Positions 24,973-39,000 of a stretch of DNA of 64,000 nucleotides are shown piece after piece. Source of the stretch: Augochlora pura (taxonomy: Eukaryota > Arthropoda > Insecta > Hymenoptera > Halictidae); NCBI RefSeq assembly GCF_028453695.1, contig NC_135778.1, forward strand, positions 9,856,244-9,920,243, in the 5' to 3' direction. Both the position numbers and the translations under genes were made by a program. How positions within the stretch are numbered: position 1 is the first letter of the stretch; every line of letters begins with the position of its first letter. The notes beneath the pieces are model-generated. The model saw nothing but the letters and a program-made list of their open reading frames with translations. It searched no databases and was not told the DNA's origin.

Positions 24973-25267
24973 ATAGAGGGTGTCTCAAAAGTCACTCGCA
25001 ATTGAGAAGTAAAGAATTTCTGAGGTAATTCGATGCAACTTTTTCCTTAGCGAAAATGCAATCCGCGATTTCGTTGACGAGTTATTAATAAAAAAAACAG
25101 CGGCTAATGAGAGGCGGGATCAGCTGGCGGCCTAACTCGCCCGTTATTGATCACTGTTTTTCATTAATAACTTGTCAGCATAGGAGAAAATGTTTGTGAA
25201 TGAAAAAGTTGCTTTAAACGAACCTCTCATTTTCTGATTGCGAGTAGCTTTTGGAACAAATCTGTAT
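24973..25267. mobile_element. Foldback MITE, copy 1 (TIR-type DNA transposon derivative)
   Basis: The left end TAGAGGGTGTCTCAAAAG and the right end, read in reverse complement as ACAGATTTGTTCCAAAAGC, are imperfect inverted repeats. The inversion continues inward: ACTCGCAAT appears in both arms, as do CAACTTTTTC and a TTAATAA/TTATTAA core flanked by CAG/CTG. It is a non-coding palindromic element of about 295 bp. TA flanks both ends, suggesting a TA target site. A related copy lies at 44178-44548. Confidence 0.75.
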
Positions 25268-25790
25268 TAATATCCCGCCACTCCTCTCGTGGTTGCTAGA
25301 ACAGCGGATAGTATTGGCACACTTGCAATTAGTTTCTCCGAGATAATGGCAGGTTTGTGTAAACTGGATCCCCATAGTGCTTTGTTGCTTTCAGGATTAA
25401 TATATAGGCACTGATATAGTAGATCATAATTCACCCTGTTGACGATAAATGCCCTGTTAAGCACGAATGTTATTCCGTCTTTTTAAATTGAGATTAAACT
25501 CTACTCTCTTATCATGAATAGTTCTGAAGTTGATGTAGGCGAACAAGAAACGTGAATTCCTCTTATCTCTTCTAAAAAATTATGATAATCGTAAAAGTTC
25601 TGATTATTGTAATCGCAGAGAGAATAGAAAGGTAAATGTGTAATAGTGGGTAAGATTAAAACGTGTTGTAAGGAAAAGGCCATAAATAGATGCAGCAAGT
25701 TTTGATCAGGTTATGTCTATACCTTTTACGTTATTTTGTAACAATGGTTAGCTCTAGGACGCTTAAGGTATTAGAAGGTTTAAGGTTTAC

Positions 25791-25997
25791 TTAAGGGAGG
25801 GTCATTTTGTATCTATATAAAAAAAGATACTATAATATAATATTCATATATTATTTTTCCTGTTTGAGACTGTTGACATTTAGGTACCTATCAATGCAAA
25901 AATAAAATATAACAAACTGAACACGTTCATTGAAGAACATTGTTAGAATGCAAATACATATTTAAAATTCTGTAGATACTTTTTGACCCTCCCTTAA
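25791..25997. mobile_element. piggyBac-like MITE, copy 1 (TTAA ends)
   Basis: Perfect 14-bp inverted ends: TTAAGGGAGGGTCA at 25791-25804 and its reverse complement TGACCCTCCCTTAA at 25984-25997. The inverted similarity continues inward (TTTTGTATCT versus AAAAGTATCT). TTAA at both borders is the target duplication used by piggyBac-type transposases. It is 207 bp long, AT-rich and non-coding, so it could move only with a transposase supplied elsewhere. A diverged second copy lies inverted at about 61188-61404. Confidence 0.75.
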
Positions 25998-27926
25998 TCA
26001 TAATAGGCTTAACGCACCTTTTTAAACTAATACACTACTTCTCCAACTTTATTCGCTCGATATACAATATCATACAAATTCCTATTCTCTCGAATTATTG
26101 AAGTTTCGCAGAATTGAATTATTAATTATTCAACGAAGAGTTCAGAAGGCGAGACGCAATCCTCGATTGAAATGGAAGTGTAAATGGAAAGTCTTCCGGA
26201 GGAAATGATACAAAATACAGACAGAAGATTATCGCGAGATCAATTGCTTGTAAAATGAGTTGCCAGTTGGCGGTACATTGTAAGATAATTCTCTACCCGG
26301 ATAGACACGGTCGGGAAGTTTACAACAGCGAGCAGAAATGGTAACCGTGGCAACGGCAACCTTTGTAAAACGCATTCCTATCCGCTGCGACAAACATTTC
26401 CGCGGCGTATTCGAATCTCGGCGACGCGGCGCGGCGCGGCAGACGCTGTTAGTAGTTGCTCGCGACGTCAATTAACGTCGCGGAAATTAGGTTAACGTCG
26501 TAGGTTAATAGCCGATCGCGAGTTCCGTCGAATTTCCGTCTAGGCTCCGATCGCTCCAAGATACCGAGACCCGGTCGCTATTTCAAAATTACGAGCGCGC
26601 CATCCTCCCTGAACAACGTCGGCGTTGAATAACGATCCGGGGTTCGTTAGACTACGTGGGTAAATGAACTACCGGTTCGAATCGGAATCGCGTATATTAC
26701 ATTCCATTAAGTCTATTGCGCAGGTCTCTGTAGTAGAAAATTGGTAATCTTTATTCTGTGGTAATTTCCGAATTGTCTTCTTAATTTTCTGAAGCCTCGT
26801 TGCTGCAGAATATTTTGGTAGAATCTTTTGCTAAAGCATTTATTCCAATACTGCTTCCATTTACTTAGTGAGATATAAGTTATTTATACTAGATAAAATA
26901 GTAATAAATAATATAAATATAATGAAAATTAGTCAACTTTATTGTTGATGATTTGCGAAATATTTTCTCACTTTTCAAAGCTTTGCTGCTGTAGCATAAC
27001 TTGGTAGGATGTTTTACAAAAGCGTCTTTCACGTACTGTTTTATGATAGTACGATTTTACCATAATTTATCTTTTACGACCCAAGTTGTCCAAAGTGGTG
27101 AATATATTTTTTCTTAAGTTAATGTAGTTCCCGTTCCTTTCAATCTGTTCGAGATTTAACATCATTGAGTGTCTTTACGTTATGCCTGCTTGAGTATTGA
27201 TTTATCGATAGTCATTTCAGTTACTTTGCTATTTTCTCGCGTTGATATCATCCATAAATTGGCAAATCATTATGTATTTAACATCTGAACAAGAATATTT
27301 CTGTTTCGTTATTATTTTCCTAACGCACTCTAAATTTGTTCACTTAATTCTTGGAGAACAAGAAAACGTCCGATTAGATGCCAATTGATCAACTGCATCA
27401 TTAATGACGACGAGTTTTTAAATGAAACGCTGTTTCATTGAATAAAGTAAAGAGCATTTGATAAAGTGAAATTAAGAATCTGTTAAAGAGATTAATGAAC
27501 ACTTCTTCAGGTACGCAAACAGTTGTTCAGAGTTCGCATTCCTTCGGAGTTCCATCGCAAACGTTAACTAAAATGTTTGAAGTATGTAATTACGACTGGC
27601 ACGTCCGGTATGAGGAGTAAAAGGGCGAACCGTCGCCAGAGATCATTCTCGTAATTATTTCAGGATGTTCCGAATTCCTTGATGCCTTTCTGTAGTCTAA
27701 TTATTGCCGTCGATGGAGTTTCCGCTGCATCGGCGAGCAAGCGAATGCAGAAAATGCGACGGAATCAATGAATGTCCCGGGGTAGTACGTGGGGTACGGT
27801 GAATTCTGAAGACGGCGACCCATCTCGGTGGTCCAAGATCACAATGTGTAATCGGGCCGATTGTGGCTCGGCGGATCCAATCGAAGACGTATTTCCATTT
27901 TTCCATCGAATCGGATTCGCGGACGA

Positions 27927-27967
27927 AGCGGGGCGGGGCGGGGCAGGGCGAGGCGAGGCGAGGCGAG
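27927..27967. repeat. GGGGC/GAGGC pentanucleotide run
   Basis: GGGGCGGGGCGGGGCAGGGC followed by GAGGC units. This G-rich pentamer tract could form a G-quadruplex and could bind Sp1/KLF-type factors. The GAGGC unit is the reverse-complement type of the CCTCG array at 48571. Confidence 0.85.
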
Positions 27968-28350
27968 CCCAGCCAATTCTCGACGGTGGCATTCTAGGCG
28001 GCTGGCACGCCGGAATTCGGGTACGGCTCGGAAAATTTCGAAAACCGTGCTCGATAACGATCGGCCTAGCTTCCTACTCGGCTATGTAGCGAGGAGCAGC
28101 CACTGCAGACCGCAGCAATCGATTCCGAAAACTCGTCCCGCCAAAAGTTCCATGGCGCGGCGTGCCGTTTCCCCGCGTGGCCTCCGACAGTCGCGTAAAT
28201 GGAATTAGTTCTCGGTCGAAGGTCTGATCGCGTTGCCAATTAGAGGCTGACACCCTTCACAGTGAGCTCCTAGCTAATTCCGCCGCGTCTTTGCCCCGCC
28301 GGGCTCGCATACTCCGCTGCTATCCCGGAATTCCCAAATTGCCCGCGATC

Positions 28351-30530
28351 AATGCATTGGATCAAGTATAGTTTCGATAAAACGGCTGACACGCGTTGAC
28401 TGTTTAAATTACTATTTTTCGCAGGGTGTTTAGTAGGAAGTAGAATAAACAGAACAGAAATCACTTTCGGGCAGAATGCAATAAAGGCAACACTTATTTT
28501 AAAATATGGACACGAACATCCGCGACATGCTGAAGGTTCGCATGCATACAGAATAAAATCTCCAACTCCGTACGGAAGAATATCGATTGTTTAAAGTTAA
28601 CTTATTGTCTTAAGATTTCTTTCTCGATTACGTTAATTTTCGCGAGGCTGTGTCAATTTCATCCAGGGTATTCAAATTGTTCAGCTAACTATTTCACGTT
28701 TGCGAATTGAATAAAATAGATTACTGTTATATTAGAAGTAACAGAACGCCTAATAAGGCTGCAAGAAGTATTTTCAAAAATTGCTGAATATTGCTTAAAA
28801 TTGTTATGGACATCGTTAATGATACAGCTGTGTATCATTGTATCAGCACTTCTTCGATCTTTATATTTTTACTAATGGAACAATCAAATTCAGCTTCGAT
28901 TTAGAAGAATGGAATAACATAGATATTTAGTAGATTATGAAACACGGATGTTTTTAGAGAAAGTTATTTCATTTGTAATGACATTTAACATTGCTATGTT
29001 AAGTTTATTATTTTAATTATAGATATTATGAAAGATTTGATGACATATTTAGTCAACTTCTTAGCAATCATAACTATTCTCAGCTAATGTTTGATATGGG
29101 CAGTCTATGATACATTAAATATTATTTTCAATGTTTAATAACGAAATTTATTAAATTAATATTGTTTATTTTAATCATAATAAAGAATAAATTGATAGCT
29201 CGTGGAATTTTCCACAATTTCGCGTAGAAACTTTTAAATTTAAGGCTGAATTGTTTCGAATCTATTTCTTGCTACACTTTAATCGTTGTATTTATATGAA
29301 TAATGTAATTGAATATTAAATATCATCGGATGTCCGAAGAGTTTACACTAATGAAAATTATACAAATCTTGTGTAAGCGAAGCTGTTCGTGAGAACTATT
29401 GCTGTTTCTAATTTGGAAAGCTCATAATTTTTTAATCTTCCATTCAAACACAATGTTCCAACGTTGCATGACCAGAGAATGGAGGGTTTCCCGAGCAAAA
29501 ATAGCACGAAACTGTAAAACAACGTTTCCGTTCCCGCGAGGGTAAACAAGTTCACCTGGTGCGCACGCTTCTGCCATAAGCGAACCGAATACCTAATAAA
29601 CTAGTTGGTCGACACGTGCTGGTCGAATGTTCAATTTCAATTTTCTCGAATAGAGCATCTCCGCCGGGTATCGTCTTCTTGATAGTTGCACTAGGATTAT
29701 TGAGGACACCCGGTGTATATACTCTGCCCGCTGGATACGCGTACACCTGGACGCAGAATACTCGTGACCCAGTATCAATGGACGTCGATAATTTGAACCC
29801 GTCACCGGGTTTCTCTGCGAAGACGACATAACTCGTCGTTGCACTTTGATCCACGGATATCTGACGAAATTTACTATCCTTGAACAATGTCGTGCCATTC
29901 TTACTACCTTCCCGCTTTTATCAGTAGTTCATTCTTTAACTTGCAATCGATTAATCGCGAGAGCAAGCAAGTAGAGTCTCCATTATCTAAACTTTAAATT
30001 AATATATAATAAATAAATAATAAATAAATAATACAATGTATGCACATCGAGACGAATTTTGTTCGAATCAGTGAAGAAATCTAATTATTCCTTTATTCAA
30101 TATACACATGGCGAATTTATTACTTTGTACAACCGAGTATCTACTGTACGGTAAAAGTGCTTATAAGACCATTCTGTTTAAAAAATCATAATTCTCCACT
30201 GAGGGCAACACGTTTGAAAATTGAAATATGTATACCGTTACAATCCAGCTAGAAAATATGTAATATTAAGCAAGTATACGCTAAATGAAAGCAAGGAAGA
30301 ATTCGTATTGTGCTTCACAGAACACCGCCATTTTAATTTGGCAAGAAGATCCACATTTTTGCTAGCAGTTGATTTTCCGGCTGGCACCGTTTTTAATTCG
30401 GAGGATAGTTCAATAGAACTGCACCATCGCGAAAGCAGCACGCGAAGACCGCGTGGAAGAGTTTGGGCGGTGTTGGTTGCAACTGACTCGGATTTTTATT
30501 TCGTATAGAGACCGGCAGTCTATTTACGGC
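28351..30530. other. AT-rich Shaker intron segment with no recognised feature
   Basis: Strongly AT-rich with short chance ORFs only. A slightly GC-richer stretch at 29560-29890 is open on both strands but gives no recognisable protein. Confidence 0.7.
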
Positions 30531-30872
30531 TCAGCCAAGTAGCAGAATTTCGGCAAGTTTTCGCGTCGAGAAGCGAAGTTCGAAGACAGCCGCGGCTGTG
30601 CGTCCTATATCGGCGACGGGATATTGTCGTAGATAGAAAACCGCGTTGCGGATCCGCGAAACTGGGTCGTTAATTCCGTTTGCCCGAAAAATTTTGCGGT
30701 AACCCGCGACTTGACCCGCATACATCTCCTCTACGTGGCGTGAGCTAATGGAATACAGAGTCGCGGCCACTATAGAACTCGGAGTCGGAGGGGGTTGCGG
30801 GCCAACAACGCGGCGCGGCGGCCCGTCCGCGATGAATCTTATTTTTCTCGGCGAAATTCCACGGTAACTTAC

Positions 30873-30928
30873 GATCTCGGCGACGGTGCACGGCCCTCCT
30901 CGGCCGTTACGTAAGCGTCCCGGACACC
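30873..30928 (-). CDS. Sh: Proposed 56-nt Shaker microexon upstream of the SLPKLSS exon
   Basis: Inferred from splice signals and phase, not from recognised homology. On the minus strand a ttag acceptor precedes 30928, with a branch-point-like CTGAC about 25 nt upstream. The segment ends in a near-perfect donor, GAGATC/GTAAGT, at 30872-30867. The 56 nt hold 18 codons plus two bases (TC). Joined to the first base (A) of the 15715 exon, these make a Ser codon directly before SLPKLSS. The encoded residues would be GVRDAYVTAEEGRAPSPR then Ser, a polar charged stretch that suits the disordered Kv1 N-terminus. It starts in phase 0, which matches the proposed exon at 46922-46842. The alternative is a chance AG/GTAAGT pair inside a GC-rich island. 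Confidence 0.4.
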
Positions 30929-33900
30929 CTAACCGACGTAACCGGGTCAGAAATTTCGTTCCCCTGGAAAAATCCCTCGACGACGCTCCGAATTGGCTTC
31001 GAATGCTTTTCATCGCGCCGTTTAACCCTCTCGCGACCTGGGGCACACCTTTTCCTCCCGAAATAGGCTCAAGATAAGATGAAAAGATCAGGCGAATACA
31101 TTTCGAGAATTGAGGGCTTGTGTAACCTCGTGGTTCACAGAGGTCGAAGTGTTTGGAACTACACGATTTCGTTCGCACTGATGTTAATTAGTTAGTTCTG
31201 TATAAGAATTTACAATTACAAGGTGCACTTGGCAATCGTACAACGAAATACTTCTTCTACGATTTAGGTTAAAATGCTTGACAAGTGTATTCATAAATTT
31301 CTTATATTTTAAAGTAACATTAGTACAATTTGTCAAGATAAAAACAGCACCCGGTGTAAGGGATGAAACGTATACAAAAATGATCTTAAAATAGATCGAC
31401 GCAACTAAGTGGTTAACATTAAACCTACCGAGCATTATAATTATAAGTGGCTGACGTGTGTTGCTGCACAAAAACAACAAGACTGAATTTATTTAATTTT
31501 TTGGCCATTCTCATCGTAATATATGTTTGAATTTAAACATTTATTGCATAATTTCTTATTGCTGGTAAAAAAGTCAAGTCGACACATTTCGAGATCTAAG
31601 GACGCGTGCCATCGACACAGTTCGAGAAGATCTAATTTTTAAAAATTACACGATCTCGTTTCGAGTAATATAAATTATTTAGTTTTAAACCAACATTTAA
31701 CTCTCCGCTCTCAAAGCCATTTTAACTGCAAATTTGAAATAATTTTCCTGGCTCATAGTATTTCCATTCTATTTAACAAAGTGCACTTTTATGCATATGA
31801 AAATTCTTGTGACTCGTACGAATAGTTTCACTGTTTAACCCCTTAACGTACCATTTCCTTCACATTTACTGCGATTAGGAATTTTTCGATTGGTATAATT
31901 TCTTTGAAGGGATAGAACATTAATGTTTATTCGGTGCCTGAGTTTACTAGAATGCTTAAATATTAATAACAGGGGATTAGAATTTTATTCTAATTTTAAA
32001 GGACAGAATAACATCCATACTTAATAATTTATTACTAGTAACATCCATCACGAGTTTGACTCGTCAAAGTATGCTAAAGGGTTAACAATTTTTCATATCT
32101 AAACTTTGTCGGTATATAAATTATCTTCGGATATGATAGAATAATTTCATTGGTACTCCATAGTCATCACTCGATGACTGTATATGACTATATGTGTTTC
32201 AGAAAAGAAATTGATGACAAAATTTCGTATGGAAATGTTTCTGTGATTCCAGTAACTGCGAAGGCATCACAAGCCAACAATTTTGACCGATTTTTATCAA
32301 TAATTAGTTCTAGTGTTAATAGAGATTAAAAATATTCTGACAAAAACAGAACGACACGTCTTGGCAATTAAGGGCGAATACCGTCCTCACCGTTCAGAAA
32401 CATCGAACGTCTCTAGAAAATTTCAGTTTTAATACCTAGTCGCATGATGGGGTTAATCCAGCTTCTCCTTGAGCATAGTTGCCTCAGTGTCGATTCCGTC
32501 AAATGCGACTAACAAACTGAACCTGTCGTTAAGCTTCTATTCGTACTTCGTACGGCATCTTTGTCATTCTTCACCCTTCGCACCTCGAAAACCTCGCTGG
32601 TCAGAAGATAATTCAATAACCAATATTTGTTATGTATACGTGGCGTAATTGGCAGAGCGACGTGTGCACTGCTCGCCACATGTATTATGTTCCGCAGCTA
32701 GAAGCTCCCAATACCGTATCCACCCGATAGAATAATGACTAGACTGCAAGCGCGCATCAACGGGAATTGACCGTGCTTTGCCTTTATCCAGCTGCGCCAA
32801 CGAATTCTCTAATCCCGCCAGCAATACCAGATGTTCGCACCGCGAGAAACTAACGCGAATCTTCCTATCTCCATTTCTATTTTTCAAACTGAACCGAAGA
32901 TACTAATTACCAATGTTTCTTTTTCTTCCCTTTAACCTCCATTATATTTTCGCGTACTCTTGTCATTGTTATTTCATTCTATCGTAGAGGTAAAAGTTTC
33001 GAAAATAGTTCAGAGAAATGAACGTAGCCGAACCTAATTTGTTCCGATTAGAGTACTGGTAGGAAAGCCTGCTCGATTCTGCGTTACGTCGAAGTAGCTC
33101 GCTTTTCCGGAGTACTCGGAGGGTTCGAACCTGTTTCAAGTCTGTTCAAAATATTGTTGCTCCTTTTCGAGCTTGTTCGAGATGATCCGGTGAAATTGGA
33201 AGCTACTCCTGGCGACTACAATCTGCCGAAGGCTCGTTAAAAAGTCAGCTGAACGATCTCGCAATGGTGCTCGCCGAGAGTCGAGTATCGGCGAGATGCT
33301 CTCCGAGGTTCGAGTTTCTAATGACCGCGGACTGCGGATCTTTGTGCATTTATACCGCGTAAAGATCTTCGAAAACAAGTAAAACAGATAGCTAATTGAA
33401 ACATTATCCAGATTTACTTCTCTGTCAGCACGGGAAAGGATATTCCGCCGCGGCAGCCTCGCTTTACGGATTCAGCTGGAAAAAGAAGGACTCGGATCGA
33501 GTGGTCTCTGTTAATGGACAACGGGAATGTTCGAGCAAGAATTTCCCACGATCTGCGTTCGCTAGATTACTATAACGCGCGCGGCCGCAAACTTTCGTCT
33601 CGCACGCCCCGCTTTAGTCTGGTTTAATTTAGTTCTGCGATTCGCTTGATTAGCTTCAATAGATTGTGGGTCAGCCTCAGAACAACAGTTCGCTGAAAGT
33701 GCATGTGTTTCTCACGATTGTTGGAGTATATTTTTAATGCTTCATGGAATGGACGAATCACCAAGGTTTCGAACAAGATCCGATCTTACTGTTTCGAATA
33801 TTCATCCGTTCGAGTGAGCGAAAGCATGCAAGTGCTTCCCTTGTAAAAAGAATCGGCAACGAAGTTCTAATCAACGATAACGGAAAATGCGAGATGTTAA

Positions 33901-35419
33901 ACATAATCGTAATGGAAAAACTCCACTTATTCATCGAGTATATAGGTCGCAATAATCGATCGTCATCGTCTCGATTCATGTTAAAAAATCGTTCAACTGC
34001 TCGCTTTTCATGAATTATTTCGAGCTATCAGCAGTTTCATTAGGAGCAAGAGAAAGATTAATCTCCCCGGAAGAAGCATCATTAAGAGCCCGATTAAAAT
34101 ATAGATAAATAGAGCCGTTAACGGTGTCAAGAGTGTCGCGTACAGCGCGGCTGTCGAAAAGGTCCGCCGGCGGAGGGCTAATGCGACAGGCAGAAAATGC
34201 AGATGCGTCGCGGGGAATTAATGAGCCGTGTTCGACGATCGCATTAAAAGGCGGCTGCATAATGCATCGAGAAAAACGGGACGGCCGGAAAAGACGGCGT
34301 TCCTTAATGCTTGTTCGAGTCCCGCGGTAAAAGCGGACGTTCCTCAGGAATTTATGCCGGCGCGCGGCGATGAGAAAAAATCCCGCGGAAGGCCGGAACG
34401 GCGGCTTCCGTTTATTAATTACCCGGCAAACAGCGGAGTCAACGTATCAAGCAAATACATGTTACACGCGAGTGCTCCGTATTCAAATATTCAAGCGATA
34501 TCCCCCGGCTCGCCGAAAGACCGAATTTCCGGGGTGTAGCAGCGTTTCCGACGAGAAAATGCGTGCGCCAGCGAATTCATTCCGCTGGTCGGCTATTTTA
34601 TTTTTTCGCGGCTCCAGGGAGGGAGAAGATAAATTACATCGAAGATCCACTTCCCTTCCGACATCAATCTTTCGCGCCTGCTTCCCACCACCCTCATCTG
34701 CGCCCGGAATTCTAGAGTGGACGCGAAACTGATAGCGAGCTAGGCGCGACTATATTTAATAGCGGCTTATCTCGATTCTTCGTCTTGCGGTAATGTCTCT
34801 AACTCGGTTAAACTTTATCCGACAGGCGGCTATTTAATAAGAGTTCGTTTAGAGTATGCGAACCATTTATTTGAATTTTATTTTGATAGACTAACTCGTT
34901 AAGTACTTTTTTTCTGAAGCGAACGATTAATCCTATGCTAATATGGCAGGGCTTAATCACTGATACGCCGGATGAGTGATTAATAGAAAAAGAATGACGA
35001 TGAAAAGAGTACGCGAAAATGTTGTAATGAGATTGAAGAGAAGAAAAAGGAATATTGATAAGCAGAATTTTCGGTTCAGTTTGAACAGCAGCAGAGGATT
35101 ATCCAGGCGATTAGCCCCATGCCACCGTTACGAAGCTACATCCTGTCTAGCCGGTATAATTTAATAAATTTACAACTGCTCGTTGTAAAATTGCCAAAAT
35201 TGCCGTACAACGTAAATGCATGCTACTGGCGAACTTAACCACATATTCCCGAGGCAGAAATCTCCATAATGACCATATCCGTCGGGTTAATTGATTTATA
35301 GTCCGCACACGTCCTCCTCTCGAAGCTTTAGCTTCACTTAGCCCGAGACATTTTCGACTGCAATAACGCGCAATAATACTTTAATAACGTTTTAAAATGT
35401 TATGTTTGGACGATCTCGG

Positions 35420-36005
35420 GCTTGCACGTTCTACTCGAACCACTGTGGACCTCCAATATTTGGTAGACTCGAGCTGTCAAGTATTTGAGAAGGACTCTGG
35501 GCTACTGAAGTTTCAAGAGGGCTCCAAGACTCTAAACTTTAAATAGTGTGTCCATCCTGCGGTCCAAATACTTTGGAGACCCTGAAACACTTGGCAGATT
35601 TCAGACACCTAATAGTTTGGTATCTTCTAGGTCCTAAATGCTTGGTGGAGTGAAGATTTCACATATTGGGCAGTGCTTGGCCTCAAATATTTTGAAGATG
35701 GCGGATACTAGACCTTTGTATTTAGTAGACTTTAGATTCCAAATAACTAATAGCTCCTCGAAACTAAACGTATGGTTCAGGCTCTATCTAGGCTTTAGTT
35801 GTTGATACATACAATATAAAGGCTTCAGACCAAAATAATTAACAGGTTCTAAGTCGTACATTTTCTAAAGACCCTAGAGTTTCTGGATCCCACATTTTAG
35901 ACAGTCGTTAGACCCCAGATCCTATACACTTGCCAAACCCGTAGTCCTTAAATAATGGGCAGATCTGGTACATTAATATCTGTTAGACTCCAGACTCTAC
36001 AGTTC
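35420..36005. repeat. Decayed tandem array built of 'CCAAATATTTGG-AGACC' words
   Basis: Phrases such as CCAATATTTGGTAGACTC, CCAAATACTTTGGAGACCC, CTCAAATATTTTGAAGATG, TGTATTTAGTAGACTTTAGA and GTTAGACTCCAGACTC recur every 25-50 bases with heavy divergence. The look is of an old minisatellite. A similar array occurs at about 49970-50460. Confidence 0.5.
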
Positions 36006-39000
36006 GTCCGCAGTTGTCCACTATCGACGGACCCAAAGTTCGCCCCATTGTCCCAGAATGTTTCGCGGCACAAAGTCTACAGAGAACAGAAGACGACCGC
36101 GGTGGCTGTTCTCGGCACTCGACCAGCGAGAGACCTCGTTTCGGAAATCGTGCGCGTGCATTCGCGCTCGAGCATAATCCAGTACAGAGTTGACCCACAT
36201 TAGGAGAGATCAGCTACAGGAACGCGGGGAAGGAACGTCGCCGGGGAGCTGACGTTGCATGCATCCCCGAGGCGCGGTTGCCTCTGACCCTACCGGTCAC
36301 ACGGGCAGCCGGATCGAAGATTTTCGTGACATCTTGTCAGAAAGTAGGTACTTTCCGATCTACACGCACGAACAATTTTCTAGAGTTCACACGTGTAACC
36401 GGTTCATATCGTTCCCTGGTCATTCCGTTGAATATTTACCCCGATCATTACCGGAAGTGGCGCCTTTTATCAGCCATTTATAGACTGCGGATCTTTATAC
36501 AAATCCCAATGCTCATTAGATAAAAAATAGAACGAAGCCAATTTACCAACTAGAAAATTCCTAATGGCAAGGTATAGTAGAGAGGCGACTAGTATTTGTT
36601 AATGTACACGTCTCCTTGTGTTTCACAAACGTACGAGTGCCATGAACGCGCAAAGATTCGCAGTCTAGTTATTACGGGCGATAACGATCTCGAGTTCTTA
36701 TCGATGTGCCACCGTATTTCAGCCGATAAGAGAGCTCACCTGTTTGAGCTGCCACCGTTCTGCCTTAATATTTCCTCCGACTAGATGGCGACGGGAAAAT
36801 TGTACTTTTCATTAACCAGGACGAACAATAACTAGTTAGCTAGAAAAAATGTACAATGCTTCGAACGAAAGCTATCCAATTAAGGAGATTATTTCTGAAC
36901 CACGTTTGAGTAAAAGTTTCATTTCGACATTCTTCTGCATATCTTGGAGAGCAAAGTGCTCCCGGGTCCAAGTCTTAAACAGCCAGGGTTTTAGCATCGG
37001 CTTCTTCTTGAGAAGTTCCAGGTGCTAGGGCAGGGCGGCCGACGCCTGGGCTCGTCATTAATTCAAACGTTCTGGTTCGAAGGGGTGGAACGACCTCCCT
37101 TCTTCCCTGGCAACCCTCTACCCTGCCAGTGGCCGTCGTTTCCGTTGACAGCGCTCTCTCCTCGTCGCGTCGAGTGGTCCCGAGAGGATCGGGAAAGTTC
37201 GGCGTTGCAAATTTTTTCTCGCGTCACCGGACTTGCATGTGACACGTCATTCCGGAAGCGATCCCGATAACCCCGCCGATGTTTTGCTCTGTTGGGCGTT
37301 TTCACGGATCGAGGACGGAGGGAGACGTTTAATGGAAATATTCAGGACGCCCGTCAACCCTTAGGCGCAATCGAGCCAATAGGTATTTCAAGAGAAAATC
37401 CGCAGACGTGCTTGCTGATCAATCTCGCCGCGCGATTAAAGAGTTCGGAGGAGTCGTTCGTTAGTTTCACTTACCATCGTTAGTGACTGGTTTCATATTG
37501 AAAATTCCAGGGATGAGCGTGTGTCGTAATAAAAGTCAAGAGATAAAAGATAAATTTAGCCTCGTCATTTTTACGAGACAAGGCAGACTGATATTAGCGC
37601 GATGCCGAGTTAGAATCTTTCTTAATTTTTAATAGATATCATAGAATAGAATCCAGTGGAATTTCATAGCTCGTTTTCGATTTCTGGATTAAATCGGCTT
37701 TTCCGTAAATAACGCGTTTTCATTTTAGATCAGCAGTCTGTTGGAAGCATCCGGTACGAAAGCGACGATGTATTAATTTTTCTCTGCTCCGATACTAAAA
37801 ATTGCTCCAAGACCCGGCGACTTAATTCGCGACGGAGCCGAACTTAATTTAATTTTGAATTGCTCGGTCCCGTCGAGAGCACTCGGCCCTCGCTAATTAA
37901 TGTCCCGTCGAACTGACAAGAAACCTGCGATGCTCCCCGCGAGCCGGCATACTGAATCGGCGATCAAAGGACGGAGAAAGCGGGGCGCTGCAATAAATAT
38001 CTCTGAATTCGATTCCTCTGCGAGAACAGCCAGATTACTAGTCTGGCATTTTCATTCGACAAACGGAAGAATGGGATGCCTGAATTCCCTGGCAGTGGCA
38101 GCGGGAGTTCGTCAAAGAGAGGTCTCGATACAAAACCACTGTTTTGTTCGGAAGCGGAACACAGGGTTGGGGCTGCCGCCCCGACGTCGAATAATTGTGA
38201 ATTATAACGAAGTTCGCGTGGCGCCGGGAACACGGCCTCGCAAAACGAACAAGCAAGCGCGGACTCCGTGCCGATCGATCCTCCGCGGCGGACGGATTTT
38301 GCATGCGCGATATTTAAATTTCCGGACTCGTTCCGTTTCGTGTCATTACCACCAGCGTGTGCACGCGTGACGTCGCGACGCTGGCGTCTCGACTTCATTA
38401 CCTTTGATTTCTCACTTTACAACGAAATCGAAAATCCCCAGACCGCGCGCTTATCGACGCTATTTAATAGGATGGCACTTGAGAGCGTAATAACTCTGCA
38501 AGAAAGTCGTTATACGAAACCATAAAAATTCTCTTTGCTGCTTGTAATATCAATGAAAATGTGCTGAAAGTTTCGAGAGAATTCAGCCGGTCTACGTTTA
38601 GAAAAATATTCGCGCGAACCGTATAATTTTTAGCAGCTTATTTAACCGGATGTAGTACAGTATTTTCAGTGCACAATTTCTGAATTAATTTCAAGAAAAC
38701 ACTCGAATATTTAGCAAGCATTTACATGTACAAGTCAGTAATTGATAGTACAACCGAAAGAAGAGACATTCTACGCACACAAAGCGTGACGAAAAAAGGA
38801 ATAACGTCTCTTCATTCAACACTAGAACTACCGAACCAATCAAAATAACTGGTATTTAATAGTATTATTTTTTGAACTAATTTTTCTCGGAGAGGTTAAG
38901 AAATCACATAAGAAGAGTTAAGAAATTGGGATGAAGCATAAATAATTAGCTTCAAGGAACGAATAGAGTATGTATATAAAAGAAGACCATCGCTGGGACT

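Larger units (their letters stand above)
15716..30872 (-). other. Shaker intron upstream of the SLPKLSS exon (to the proposed microexon)
   Basis: About 15.2 kb if the microexon is real; otherwise the intron is longer. It starts with CAA-rich simple sequence at 15786-15836. CpG-rich islands lie at about 15890-16740, 18130-19250, 19540-20110, 21250-22330, 22900-23680, 26380-26690 and 27700-28350, with AT-rich sequence between. It contains a 13-bp tandem repeat, a GA microsatellite, two MITEs and a diffuse decayed repeat at 20.2-21.2 kb. No further Shaker exon with recognisable sequence was found, including no fly-type inactivation-ball exon. Confidence 0.7.

Noticed and set aside
30531..31178. 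215-codon minus-strand open frame
   Set aside because: No ATG at its start, Arg/Pro-rich composition of a CpG island, and it overlaps the proposed microexon in a different frame.
32641..32665. tRNA A-box-like sequence (GTGGCGTAATTGGCAGAGCG)
   Set aside because: No B box (GGTTCRANYCC) at the right distance and no acceptor-stem pairing.
33118..33136. T-loop-like GGGTTCGAACC
   Set aside because: No A box or cloverleaf stems upstream on either strand.
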